DNA of 64,000 bases from Bradyrhizobium sp. (GTDB lineage Bacteria; Pseudomonadota; Alphaproteobacteria; Rhizobiales; Xanthobacteraceae): contig NZ_JACRMG010000028.1 of the NCBI RefSeq assembly GCF_016219575.1, positions 124,001 to 188,000 of the forward strand. The letters run 5' to 3'. Below, one piece after another: positions 25,165 through 34,070 of this stretch. The position numbers and the translations under genes are program-made. Positions within the stretch are counted from its first letter, which is position 1, and the number at the start of each line of letters is the position of its first letter. The notes under the pieces are model-generated. The model made no database searches and was not told where the DNA came from. It saw only the letters and a program-made list of their open reading frames with translations.

Positions 25165-27768
25165 ATGATCAGGGGTACCTGCGACGAGCCGACATATCCG
25201 GGACGGCTGCGTGCCGTCCGCATTTCCGCGCGTCTGGGGACAATCGCCAGGCGCTGTATCGCGCGGCCCCGATTTACGTTTTCAGGCCAACCGGAGACCC
25301 GGACACTGATCTTGCGCGCAACGCAGGGTTATGGAAAATCGGTCGTTCTGGCGCAGAACTGGTTGGCCTTCAGGGCTGCTGGAAACAACGCAGCCTGGGT
25401 GTCTTTGCGCGACGGATACGAAACGGAAGGCGCGCTGGCGGAGGCCATCTACGGCCAACTGCTCGACGCAGCGTCCCGCGAAGGCCGAGCGGTCCCGGCG
25501 GATCTGGCCGAGTTAGTGGCCACGCTATGGGAAGAATTCGGCGCTGAGCGACCGGCCAATGTAATCTGCATCGACGACATCGAACACGCACCCGCCCTGC
25601 TGCACGCACTGGAAACCTTCGTGCTGGAAACCCCGCCGAATGTCCGATTCGCTATCGCCGGGGATACCCGGCGCGGTTTTGCCCGGCTGGGGCTGGAAAG
25701 CGGAGTGCGGGAGGTCCATGCCCGCGATCTGGCCTTCACCTTGGACGATGCCGAAACGTTTTTGCGGGCGCACCCGGTCGCCAACGTAACAGCACAGCAG
25801 ATGATCGCCGAGACGCAGGGCTGGCCCGCGCTCTGCCACATCATGTGCCGGACCGAATTGCCGGTCCGGCCCGCGGTAAACTGGCCCGAAACGGTGACCT
25901 TCCTCCATGAGGAGATCGAGAGACGCCTGTCGCGTCGGCAGCTTGAGTTCGTTGAAAACGCAGCGATGATCGACCCGATTTCGGCGGAAAGCTACAATTA
26001 CGCCTACAAGTCCACCAACGCCGACGCGCTGATCAGGGAGATCGACCTCGATCACCTGCTGTTTCGCCCCGCCGAAAATGACTCAACGCTGTTCTCGCTG
26101 CACCCGGTTCTCCGCGATTACCTTCAGCATCGGTTTCTGGTGCGCAGTGCTGAGCGAAAATCCTATGTCCTGAAACGTGCGGCCTTCTGGCACTGGCGGA
26201 GGCGCGAGTTCCAGAAGGCGGTAAACCTTGCGCTGCGGGCGGGCGACCACCGCTGGGCGCTGGGGCTGAGTGAGGACATCATGCTCGATCTCGCCCTGCG
26301 CCAAGGCGAGATCGAGGCGTTGCGCGAATGGCTGGGCCGGTTCCCAACCCGCGAGTTGCGCAAGCATCCGATCATCTGCCTCAGCTACGCTTGGACGATG
26401 TATTTCAGCCAACAGGCCGACAAGGCCGAAAGGCTGCTGGGCTATCTGCCCGCCCCGCGCGCGTCGTCCGGTGCGCATCCTGACCGCGGCTGGCTGCAAC
26501 TGGTCCGCGCGATCGGTGCTGCGACCCATGACGAACTGGAGTTGAGCGAGCGGCTGTGCAACGATTGGATCAGTAACTTTGGCGACGATAATGCCGTCGG
26601 CAAGGGTGCGGCACTCACCTGTCTGGCCTTCATGCTAGCGAGTGAATACCGGTTTGACGAACTGAAGCAGGCGCTAGTCATGGCCCATTCAGTCAACAGC
26701 GCCGCGCACCAACACTATGCCTTTGGCTGGCTTTATGCGGCCGAGATTCAGGCAGCCCTCGCCAGGGGCGACATGCGCACGGCGCTGCAACTTATCGATA
26801 CCGCCCGCAATGACAGCGACGTTCAGGTGACGCGCACATCCTTCTCGTCAAAGCTGCTGATCGCCCTGGAACTTGACGTGCTGTTCGAACTGGGGCGGCT
26901 GGATATCGCCGAGCACTCTGTCGCCGGGTTGCTTGACTTTGTCGCCAACTACGGCGTTACCGACGTGTTCTACGGGGTCAGCCGCGTCATCGCGACCTGG
27001 CATCGGGCCAATGGCAATCTCAGGGGCGCCGCGGCATTGCTGGAACGGGCACGCGCCCTTGCGGGGGAAAGGGCACTGCCGCGACTGGGAATGCTGATCG
27101 AGTTGGAACTTGCCGAATTGGCCCTGTTAAGCGGCGCGCGGGATATCGACTACCTGCTGCCGCGTGACTCTAGTGAGGTCCTGACCGGGCCCCATGCAAG
27201 ACCCCTGCGTGCCCAAATATCGCTGTTGCGCGCGATGGAAGCCATCCCCAAGGGGCAGCACAGCCTCGCCCTCCGCAACGCCGAGGCGGCTGCCAAGATC
27301 GCGCGGTCGATCGGTGCTGGTCGATTGGAAGTGCGCGCGCTGATGTGCGAAGCTGGGGCCCACGCCGCCGCCGGGGCGCTGACGCCCGCGCGACGAAAGG
27401 CGGTCAATGCCTTCGAACTCATCAAGCAGTTGGGATGCTACCGGACCGGGCTAGACACGCGGGATCTGTTGCTCGCCTTGGCCCCGGTATCCGCCGATGC
27501 CTTTGTCACGTTCGATTTCGACGGGATCGCCAAGCCAAGGCCAAGGACTGAGCGGCCCTCGTTCCCCCTCGAGCTTACCACGCTGTCCGTCCGGCAGATC
27601 AGCGTCCTGCGGCTTGCCCGCGATGGACTTTCGAACAAGCGGATCGCTGACCAACTCCTGGTCAGCGAAGACACGGTGAAATGGCATATGCGCAGGATTT
27701 TCGCTGACCTGAAAGCACGCAACCGCGTGCAGGCCATCAGCGAGGCCGAGCGTCGCAATCTGATCTGA
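25165..27768 (+). CDS. alkS: AlkS-like MalT/LuxR-family transcriptional activator
   Basis: An 867-residue STAND-type regulator. The N-terminal NTPase has Walker A RATQGYGKSV (K58, S59) and a Walker B-like NVICIDDIEHAP near residues 133-144. A long helical, TPR-like region follows (about 340-790). The C-terminal LuxR helix-turn-helix is at about 800-862 (LSVRQISVLRLARDGLSNKR, SEDTVKWHMRRIFADL). AlkS of GPo1 has 882 residues and the same plan; it activates alkBFGHJKL in response to alkanes. Its position, divergent from alkB with a palindrome between, supports the assignment. The ribosome-binding site before ATG 25165 is weak, so a different start is possible. Confidence 0.85.
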   Translation: MIRGTCDEPTYPGRLRAVRISARLGTIARRCIARPRFTFSGQPETRTLILRATQGYGKSVVLAQNWLAFRAAGNNAAWVSLRDGYETEGALAEAIYGQLLDAASREGRAVPADLAELVATLWEEFGAERPANVICIDDIEHAPALLHALETFVLETPPNVRFAIAGDTRRGFARLGLESGVREVHARDLAFTLDDAETFLRAHPVANVTAQQMIAETQGWPALCHIMCRTELPVRPAVNWPETVTFLHEEIERRLSRRQLEFVENAAMIDPISAESYNYAYKSTNADALIREIDLDHLLFRPAENDSTLFSLHPVLRDYLQHRFLVRSAERKSYVLKRAAFWHWRRREFQKAVNLALRAGDHRWALGLSEDIMLDLALRQGEIEALREWLGRFPTRELRKHPIICLSYAWTMYFSQQADKAERLLGYLPAPRASSGAHPDRGWLQLVRAIGAATHDELELSERLCNDWISNFGDDNAVGKGAALTCLAFMLASEYRFDELKQALVMAHSVNSAAHQHYAFGWLYAAEIQAALARGDMRTALQLIDTARNDSDVQVTRTSFSSKLLIALELDVLFELGRLDIAEHSVAGLLDFVANYGVTDVFYGVSRVIATWHRANGNLRGAAALLERARALAGERALPRLGMLIELELAELALLSGARDIDYLLPRDSSEVLTGPHARPLRAQISLLRAMEAIPKGQHSLALRNAEAAAKIARSIGAGRLEVRALMCEAGAHAAAGALTPARRKAVNAFELIKQLGCYRTGLDTRDLLLALAPVSADAFVTFDFDGIAKPRPRTERPSFPLELTTLSVRQISVLRLARDGLSNKRIADQLLVSEDTVKWHMRRIFADLKARNRVQAISEAERRNLI

Positions 27769-27955
27769 CGGGGTATTTCCGGCTTTAGCCTGAAAAGAAA
27801 AGATGAGTGGCTCGCCCTTGATACGCCCTGGTCGGCTCCCTCGATGTTTAGCAGCCGGAGAACACGACAGCGTACAATCGCTCGTGAGATGAGTTTGCCT
27901 TATAACTAAAGTCGCTTCGCCCGCAGCCCCTGGTCTCGACACGGAAGATGGTTAC

Positions 27956-29191
27956 ATGAGCGCAATCGGCTTTCAGCTTCCCGAAGACGTGGTTGCGGTG
28001 CGCGATGGGGTCATGCGGTTTGTCGAAGCCGAGGTTCTCCCGCGCCTGGAGCGCAACCACGCGTTGTTCAATGATCCGCGCCTCACCTATGCTGCCGACG
28101 GGCGTTATGCGCCGGAGGTGCGCGCGCTAATCCGCGAGGTGCGCATGGCGTCCGCCGCGGCAGGTTACTACGCGATGTGTGCGCCAGCCGCGATTGGCGG
28201 CGGCGGGCTCGGACATCTTGCCTATTACGTCGCCTGGGAGGCCGTCTACCGACGAATCGGCGGCCATTCGATCCTGACGCCCTGGGTGATCGCTCATTGG
28301 GCCTTTGGGCCGAGCGCAATGCTGACGCAAGCGACACCGGAGGCGCAGGCGCGCTGTCTCGACGCAATGATCACGGGACGCACCTCGATGTGTTTCGGAC
28401 TGTCGGAACCAGGAGCGGGCTCGGACGCCAGCATGATAAAGACCCGCGCGGTGGGCGATGGAGACGGCTGGCGCATCACCGGACGGAAACTCTGGACCAC
28501 GAACTCGCCCACCGCGGAATGGTGCATCGTGTTTGCCGTCACCGATCCGGGTAAGGCGCAGCGAAAAGCCGGCGGGATCAGCGGCTTTCTGGTGCCGACC
28601 GACACCGAGGGGTTTGAAGTTGAAAGCGTGGTGCGGCTCTTCGGTCATCCCGGCGGTCATGAAGGCGCGCTGGTGCTTGAGAACATCAGGGTTGAGCCGT
28701 GGCAACTCGTCGGCGCGCTCGACGACGGCTTCAAGCTCGCGCTCTATGGCGTTTCGCTCGGGCGGATCTACAATTCGGCACGTGCGGTTGGTCAGGGCCG
28801 CTGGGCGATCGAGAAGGCGCTCGGCTATGTAAAGCAGCGTGAGGCGTTCGGCGCCAAGATCGCCGAGTATCAGGGCGTCTCGTTCCCGCTCGCGCGCGCC
28901 GCCACTGAACTTCACGCCGCGCATCTGATGGGACTCAACGCCGCGATGCTGCTCGATAGTGGCGAGCGGGCCGTGAAGGAGTTGTCGATGGCGAAAGCCT
29001 ACGCCGTACAGGTGGGCTATCGAGCCGTCGATCAAGCGATACAGGCCCACGGCGCCATGGGCCTTACCAACGAGGTCGGCCTCGTCCATGCCTTGCAGGA
29101 TTTGCGAATCATCAACATTGCCGACGGCACCAACGAGATCCTGGCACGCACCATCGCGCAGCGGCTGCTGGCCGGCGATATCGAGTTGTAG
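27956..29191 (+). CDS. Acyl-CoA dehydrogenase family protein
   Basis: A 411-residue FAD-dependent acyl-CoA dehydrogenase. The three-domain plan is clear: the N-terminal helical domain, the middle beta domain with MCFGLSEPGAGSDASMIKTR and WRITGRKLWTTNSP, and the C-terminal helical domain with QREAFGAKIAEYQGVSFPLA and IADGTNEILARTIAQRLL. The enzyme would introduce a trans-2 double bond into an acyl-CoA. The gene lies 187 bp after alkS. It lacks the TCTAACA-type operator of the genes further right, so it may be constitutive or separately regulated. The substrate is unknown. Confidence 0.9.
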   Translation: MSAIGFQLPEDVVAVRDGVMRFVEAEVLPRLERNHALFNDPRLTYAADGRYAPEVRALIREVRMASAAAGYYAMCAPAAIGGGGLGHLAYYVAWEAVYRRIGGHSILTPWVIAHWAFGPSAMLTQATPEAQARCLDAMITGRTSMCFGLSEPGAGSDASMIKTRAVGDGDGWRITGRKLWTTNSPTAEWCIVFAVTDPGKAQRKAGGISGFLVPTDTEGFEVESVVRLFGHPGGHEGALVLENIRVEPWQLVGALDDGFKLALYGVSLGRIYNSARAVGQGRWAIEKALGYVKQREAFGAKIAEYQGVSFPLARAATELHAAHLMGLNAAMLLDSGERAVKELSMAKAYAVQVGYRAVDQAIQAHGAMGLTNEVGLVHALQDLRIINIADGTNEILARTIAQRLLAGDIEL

Positions 29192-29236
29192 CCGGCCAGA
29201 CCAATGGGGACAAGGCCCGGCTCCCTTGCAAGAGGC

Positions 29237-29261
29237 CGATCCGTCTATTACGGTCGGATCG
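29237..29261. promoter_or_regulatory. Inverted repeat upstream of the TetR gene
   Basis: CGATCCG (29237-29243) and CGGATCG (29255-29261) form a 7-bp inverted repeat with an 11-base spacer, about 190 bp ahead of the TetR start. The rest of the 260-bp region 29192-29451 shows no gene and no TCTAACA site. It could be an autoregulatory site; the evidence is weak. Confidence 0.3.
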
Positions 29262-29451
29262 TGATGATGTATCGTCCGAGGCTTGAGTCGTTCGCTGGCC
29301 GCCCATTGAAAGTAGTTTCAGCGCTTCGCAATGTTGCCCGAACAGCCTTGTTGGTCTATTACACGGCATTACTCATCTGGTGCAAGAGCTGGGCTTTGTA
29401 CGGTGATGCCATTCGGGTTTGAGCGAGCAAGATTTGAAATCTTCATCGAGA

Positions 29452-30093
29452 ATGAAGCGGGTTGCCAAGCGCGAGCCCAAGCGTAAAAATGTCGCACTTT
29501 CCGTGCCGCCGAAATCGCACGTTTCACGAGACCTTATCCTTCGGGTCGCGGCACAGCTTTTTCGACAGCAGGGCTATTCCGCCACTACGCTTCGACAGAT
29601 CGCTGACAAGGCGGGAATGAAGGCAGGCAGCATCTACTACCACTTCGATTCGAAAACCGCGATATTGGACGAAATCCTCGAACTTGGATTGCAACGTATA
29701 TTCGATGCGGTAAAGGCAAGTGTGAACGAACTTGGCAAGGGGTCGCACCGGAACAAGATCAGCGCCGCGATCAAAGCTCATCTTGTCACCCTGCTGCAAG
29801 AAAGCGACTACACCTCCGCCAACATGCGCGTCTACGGTCAGTTGCCGGAGCGCATCAAGAAGCGCCATCGTCCACTGCGCCGCGCCTATGGCAAATATTG
29901 GGATGACATGCTGGCGGATGCGCAGCGTGCCGGCGAAATCCGCCCGGAGATACTAATCGTTCCGCTACGCAGGTTTATTCTTGGTGCCTTGAATTGGACG
30001 GTCGAGTGGTTCGATGCGCGAAAAAGCAGCTCGGTACAGGAATTGGCGAGCCGGACCACGTTGCTGATCTTCAACGGCATCTTGCCGCGTTAG
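29452..30093 (+). CDS. TetR/AcrR-family transcriptional regulator
   Basis: A 213-residue regulator counting from ATG 29452 (MKRVAKREPKRKNVALSVPP); an in-frame TTG at 29419 would add 11 residues. The TetR DNA-binding domain is clear: RDLILRVAAQLFRQQGYSAT, then LRQIADKAGMKAGSIYYHFD and SKTAILDEILELG. The C-terminal ligand domain is of the fatty-acid/acyl-CoA-sensing style (TetR_C with the ARRIFIL...-like helix RRFILGALNWTVEWFD). It is the only TetR gene in the window and converges on the acyl-CoA dehydrogenase at 30115. It is the best candidate to bind the TCTAACA-NN-TGTTAGA operators found seven times to its right, probably releasing DNA when an acyl-CoA ligand accumulates (inference). Confidence 0.88.
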   Translation: MKRVAKREPKRKNVALSVPPKSHVSRDLILRVAAQLFRQQGYSATTLRQIADKAGMKAGSIYYHFDSKTAILDEILELGLQRIFDAVKASVNELGKGSHRNKISAAIKAHLVTLLQESDYTSANMRVYGQLPERIKKRHRPLRRAYGKYWDDMLADAQRAGEIRPEILIVPLRRFILGALNWTVEWFDARKSSSVQELASRTTLLIFNGILPR

Positions 30094-30114
30094 TGTTTCC
30101 AGTTTGTGCGTTGG

Positions 30115-31287
30115 TTATCGCATACGCTTGGCGACCTCTTCCAGCATTACTTCAGTAGTGCCGCCGCCAATTGATTGAACGCGAGCATCTCGCGACATTC
30201 GTTCAATCGTACTCTCTCGCATGTAACCCATGCCGCCGTGAAATTGCAGGCACGTGTACATCACCTCGTTGACGAGCTCGCCGCAATAAGCCTTGACCAT
30301 CGATACTTCCTTGGTGGCATCGATCCCCTGCGTTACCAGCCATGCCGCGCAATAAACAAGTTGCCGCCCTGCCTCAACCTTGGCCGCCAGCATCGCCAAC
30401 CGATGACGGATAGCCTGTCTCGACCACAGCGGCGCGCCGAAGGTCTGCCGCTGCGTGACCCAGTCCAGCGTGATCTCTATCGCAGCTAGCGCCTCACCCA
30501 TCGCCATTGCACCGAGCACGATCCGCTCGTTCTGGAAGTTTTGCATGATCCCGTAGAAACCGCGTCCCTCCTCGCCGAGCAGGTTCGTTGCGGGGATCCG
30601 GCAATCCTCGAACAGCAACTCCGCCGTGTCTGATGACCTCCAGCCCTGCTTGTCGAGATCGCGACCAACCCGGAAACCGGGCGTACCTTTCTCCACGAGG
30701 AACATCGACAAGCGCTGGGACGGACGTGCATCCGGACTGCTCACGGCGGCGATGCAATAAAGGTCCGCATGTACACCGTTGGTGATGAACATCTTGGTGC
30801 CATTGAGCACATAGCCGTCGCCCTCGCGGCGCGCGGTGGTGCGAATGCCTTTCACGTCAGAGCCCGCGCCAGGTTCGGTGACGCCGACAGCGACGATCTT
30901 CTTCCCTGCAATGACATCCGGCATGAAGTGGTCCTTCAAGGCCTGCGAGCCGGCGTTGTAGAGATGCACCGACGCCATGTCGGTATGAACCAGAACCGTG
31001 ATCGCCACTCCCGAGAACGTCGACCGTCCCAGTTCCTCGGCCAAAACAACGGTGGCCAACGTATCCATGTTCGAGCCGCCATATTCTGCTGAATAGCGGA
31101 TGCCCAGAAAGCCAAGCTCACCCATGCGCCGCAGCACGTCGCGCGGCACCATGCCGTCCTGCTCCCATTGCAGCGCATACGGCTTGATCTCCTCCTCGAC
31201 GAATCGCCGTATCTGGGCTTTCAGCAGTTCATGCTCTTCTCTGAAATAAGCCGAGCGTTTCGGGGTGCCGACGTGGTGCGTGCTCAT
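30115..31287 (-). CDS. Acyl-CoA dehydrogenase
   Basis: A 390-residue acyl-CoA dehydrogenase. Visible are the FAD-binding VGVTEPGAGSDVKGIRTTAR and YVLNGTKMFITNGVHADLYC in the middle domain. QRQTFGAPLWSRQAIRHRLA and the C-terminal LQFHGGMGYMRESTIERMSR follow, ending GGGTTEVMLEEVAKRMR. It resembles isovaleryl/citronellyl/long-chain acyl-CoA dehydrogenases that act on short to medium or branched chains. It follows the crotonase at 31395-32180 on the same strand, after 107 bp, and both are probably transcribed from the promoter with the operator at 32198-32219. Confidence 0.9.
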   Translation of the reverse strand: MSTHHVGTPKRSAYFREEHELLKAQIRRFVEEEIKPYALQWEQDGMVPRDVLRRMGELGFLGIRYSAEYGGSNMDTLATVVLAEELGRSTFSGVAITVLVHTDMASVHLYNAGSQALKDHFMPDVIAGKKIVAVGVTEPGAGSDVKGIRTTARREGDGYVLNGTKMFITNGVHADLYCIAAVSSPDARPSQRLSMFLVEKGTPGFRVGRDLDKQGWRSSDTAELLFEDCRIPATNLLGEEGRGFYGIMQNFQNERIVLGAMAMGEALAAIEITLDWVTQRQTFGAPLWSRQAIRHRLAMLAAKVEAGRQLVYCAAWLVTQGIDATKEVSMVKAYCGELVNEVMYTCLQFHGGMGYMRESTIERMSRDARVQSIGGGTTEVMLEEVAKRMR

Positions 31288-31394
31288 CGTTGACCCTGCG
31301 GGTAAGGAAAAATTGTCGGAAAGGATTGGTATCCGCTATCAACTCGAAAGCATGAAAGCGGACATCGTTCGGCACAATCCTCATCTGCCTTGCC

Positions 31395-32180
31395 TTATTT
31401 ACCTTGCCACACCGGCTTACGCTTCTCTGCAAAGGCTCTCGGGCCTTCAATGGCATCGAGGCTTGCGTAGGCTTCGACATGAAGCCTGTTGGCCTCAACG
31501 AGCCCCTTCTCGCAGCCGAGGTCCATCGCGGCCAACACGCTGGCCTTGGCCGCCCTCACCGACAATGGTGCGCCTTCTACAATCTTGCGCGCAAGTTGCA
31601 ATGCACGCGCACGAACAGCGTCGGGTGTTTCTTCCAGATAATTGACGAAACCATACTCCGCGAGCCGCTCGATCGGCAGGGTCTCGCCGGTCAAGACGAG
31701 TTCCATCACCACGGGTTGCGGCAACATCCAGAGCAGCGGTACTGCCCACGGCGATCCCCGCCCCATCTTGACCTCGGTAATCCCGGCGCGTGTACCGCGT
31801 AAGCCGATCCTCAGGTCGCACTTCAGCGCCAGCAGCATCCCGCCCGCCATCAGCGACCCAGTCATCGCCGCGATGATCGGCTTTGAAACGGTTCGCATGG
31901 CCGTTTGCATCGGATCGCGCATCAGGGTCAGTATGTCGACGCCGTCACGCGCCCTGATCTCGGCTGCCTGCCTGAGGTCCAGACCGGCGGAGAATACGCC
32001 GCAGTCAGCCGAGGTCAGGATCACCACCCTCGCCTGGGAATCCCGTTCGACACGCTCCCAGGCATTGGTCAAACCGTTCATCGCCTCAACCGACAGGGCG
32101 TTCTTACGCGCGGGCCGATCGATGGTAATCGTGGCAATGCCATCCTCGAGCGAATAACGTATAGGTTCATTGTCTGACAT
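31395..32180 (-). CDS. Enoyl-CoA hydratase/isomerase family protein
   Basis: A 261-residue crotonase-fold protein. The N-terminal block IATITIDRPARKNALSVEAM and the oxyanion-hole regions SADCGVFSAGLDLRQ and KPIIAAMTGSLMAGGMLLAL are present. In the active-site region ITEVKMGRGSPWAVPLLWML, one usual catalytic Glu (in GITEVKMG) is seen, while the second position is Gly/Ser-rich, so the reaction may differ from simple hydration. It is the first gene of a two-gene operon with the acyl-CoA dehydrogenase, starting 17 bp from a perfect operator palindrome. Confidence 0.88.
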   Translation of the reverse strand: MSDNEPIRYSLEDGIATITIDRPARKNALSVEAMNGLTNAWERVERDSQARVVILTSADCGVFSAGLDLRQAAEIRARDGVDILTLMRDPMQTAMRTVSKPIIAAMTGSLMAGGMLLALKCDLRIGLRGTRAGITEVKMGRGSPWAVPLLWMLPQPVVMELVLTGETLPIERLAEYGFVNYLEETPDAVRARALQLARKIVEGAPLSVRAAKASVLAAMDLGCEKGLVEANRLHVEAYASLDAIEGPRAFAEKRKPVWQGK

Positions 32181-32197
32181 CGATCTGCCTTTTTATG

Positions 32198-32219
32198 TAT
32201 TCTAACATATGTTAGAATA
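32198..32219. promoter_or_regulatory. TetR-type operator, site 1 (perfect 22-bp palindrome)
   Basis: The core TCTAACA-TA-TGTTAGA is at 32201-32216 and the symmetry extends to 22 bp. It sits between the divergent genes at 32180 (minus) and 32256 (plus), where it could repress both. This is the best-conserved of the seven related sites. Confidence 0.8.
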
Positions 32220-32255
32220 TATTAAACTCGACCGAACGCAAAAGTATTTTCAGGC

Positions 32256-33122
32256 ATGGGATTGGTGATGCACGAGAGTCCTTCAAAAACGCGCTTCGCG
32301 CCGGAACTTCTCAAGGGCCAGGTCGCACTCGTCACCGGCGGCGGCACAGGAATGGGCCGCGCCACGGCCATTGAGATGGCGCGCTGCGGGGCCCGCATCG
32401 CCGTTCTCGGCCGCCGCATCGATCCGATAGAGAGCACCGCAAAGGTAATCCGCGACGCGGGTGGCGAGGCATTTGCCGTGTCGGCGGACATTCGCGAACC
32501 CGACTTGATCGAACGCGCGATGGAGAAGATCAAAGCCGAGTTCGGCGGGCTCAATATCCTCGTCAATAATGCCGGCGGACAATTCGTCACGCCAGCCCGC
32601 GAACTCAGCAACAAGGGCTTTGAAACCGTGATCCGCAACAACCTGATCGGCTCGTGGCAGGTAACCAAGGCTGCCGCGGACCATTTCATGTTGGCGAATG
32701 GCGGATCGATTGTGTTCGTAACCGCCTGTATCCGCAGCGGCCTTGGCGGCTTCGTGCATACCGCGGCAGCGCGCGGCGGCGTTACCGCGATGATGCGAAC
32801 GCTCGCCTACGAGTGGGCCGAGTTCGGTATTCGCCTAAACTGCGTCGCACCCGGAACCATCAAGACCGAGGCGCTTGGCCGCTATCCGATACCGCCGGAC
32901 GACTGGGTCAGGCTCAACCGCAACGTGCTGGGGCGCATGGGCAGCGTCGAGGATATTTCTGCAGCAATCATTTTTCTGTCCTCGCCGCTCGGTCAATTCG
33001 TCACCGGCGAGGACTGGTACATCGACGGCGGCGAGACGCTACATCTGGCCCACGACGCCCGCGATATGATCGACGCCGTTAAATTTGCCAAACGCGAACG
33101 CGGCGATGCAGGATTGTCGTAG
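32256..33122 (+). CDS. SDR-family protein, 2,4-dienoyl-CoA reductase-like, atypical active site
   Basis: A 288-residue SDR (a second in-frame ATG at 32268 is possible). The Rossmann motif TGGGTGMG is near residues 26-33, and NNAGGQFVTPA near 102-112. The usual YxxxK is missing: the aligned segment reads HTAAARGGVTAMMRTLAYEW, with Thr in place of Tyr and Arg in place of Lys. This pattern resembles peroxisomal-type 2,4-dienoyl-CoA reductases (HxGxAK), which also lack the Tyr. A role in reducing dienoyl-CoA intermediates is plausible, particularly with FadH nearby. The operator at 32198 overlaps its promoter region. Confidence 0.83.
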   Translation: MGLVMHESPSKTRFAPELLKGQVALVTGGGTGMGRATAIEMARCGARIAVLGRRIDPIESTAKVIRDAGGEAFAVSADIREPDLIERAMEKIKAEFGGLNILVNNAGGQFVTPARELSNKGFETVIRNNLIGSWQVTKAAADHFMLANGGSIVFVTACIRSGLGGFVHTAAARGGVTAMMRTLAYEWAEFGIRLNCVAPGTIKTEALGRYPIPPDDWVRLNRNVLGRMGSVEDISAAIIFLSSPLGQFVTGEDWYIDGGETLHLAHDARDMIDAVKFAKRERGDAGLS

Positions 33123-33179
33123 CGGTCAAAATCGTTAACGCTGCGGCGGCATATCGGATATTCGATTTCGGGAGCTTGT

Positions 33180-34052
33180 TTACGTCTGACCAATGCGAAA
33201 ATATTTCGGACGTCCGGCAGGCCACGGATCGCCCCACATTTGCTGCCCGCCGTCTACCGAAAGCGTTTCGCCCGTGATGAATTTCCCTGACGGCGCGGCG
33301 AGATAAACGCAGGCCTCGGCGATATCCCATGCATCGCCGTGCCGTTTCATGGGATTCGCTTCCTTGTAGGTCGCGGAGCCTTCCGGAACATAGCGGTCGA
33401 ATGCCGTGGTTTCATTGACGCCAGGGGCAACACAATTCACCCGGATGCCGTGCGGCGCCCATTCGACCGCGACGGTCTTGGACGCGTAGATCACCCCGGC
33501 CCGCGCCGCGGCGGTGTGCGCCATCCCCGGCAGGCCTCGCCAGATCAATGCCACGATATTGACGATATTGCCGGTCTTGCCGCGCTCGATCCACTCGCGA
33601 GCCGCCGCTTGCATCATCCACCACGATCCGTTCAGGTTGGTATCGATCACTGCGTTCCAGCCCTTTGGCTTGAAGTCGATGGCCATCTGGGCGAACTGCC
33701 CACCGGCATTATTGATCATCACATCGACACGACCAAAATGATCCCAGACGTCTTTGACGAATTCGTTGACTTGATCGGGGTCGCGGATGGTGAGACTTCT
33801 ACTGAAGACGCGGGCGCCGAGACTCTCTAGATCCGGAACGACGTGTGCGAGCTTCTCGGCGTCGCGCCCGCAGATTGCCAGATTGGCGCCAAGCCTCGCA
33901 AACAGGAATGCGATCGCCTTCCCGAGTCCGCTCCCCGCGCCGCTGACGATGATGGTCTGGCCGGTGAACAGATCAGGTCGGTACACTGTCGGGATCGTGG
34001 AGAGTTCGTCGTCGGTGAACCCGTAACTCGGCTGGCTGCTTTGCGAACTCAT
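33180..34052 (-). CDS. SDR-family protein, 2,4-dienoyl-CoA reductase-like, atypical active site
   Basis: A 290-residue SDR with an N-terminal extension of about 30 residues, then SGAGSGLG near 37-44 and NNAGGQFAQMA near 115-125. As in the SDR at 32256, the YxxxK motif is replaced: HTAAARAGVIYASKTVAVEW. It is a diverged paralogue of that protein. It begins 18 bp downstream of the fadH-like gene on the same strand and is probably co-transcribed with it. Reduction of a C=C bond in an unsaturated acyl-CoA is a reasonable guess. Confidence 0.83.
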   Translation of the reverse strand: MSSQSSQPSYGFTDDELSTIPTVYRPDLFTGQTIIVSGAGSGLGKAIAFLFARLGANLAICGRDAEKLAHVVPDLESLGARVFSRSLTIRDPDQVNEFVKDVWDHFGRVDVMINNAGGQFAQMAIDFKPKGWNAVIDTNLNGSWWMMQAAAREWIERGKTGNIVNIVALIWRGLPGMAHTAAARAGVIYASKTVAVEWAPHGIRVNCVAPGVNETTAFDRYVPEGSATYKEANPMKRHGDAWDIAEACVYLAAPSGKFITGETLSVDGGQQMWGDPWPAGRPKYFRIGQT

Positions 34053-34070
34053 CTCAGGCTCCTCCCCCCT

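Noticed and set aside
29204..29422. A 72-residue reading frame before the TetR gene
   Set aside because: No homology recognised, no ribosome-binding site, and it overlaps the likely promoter of the TetR gene.
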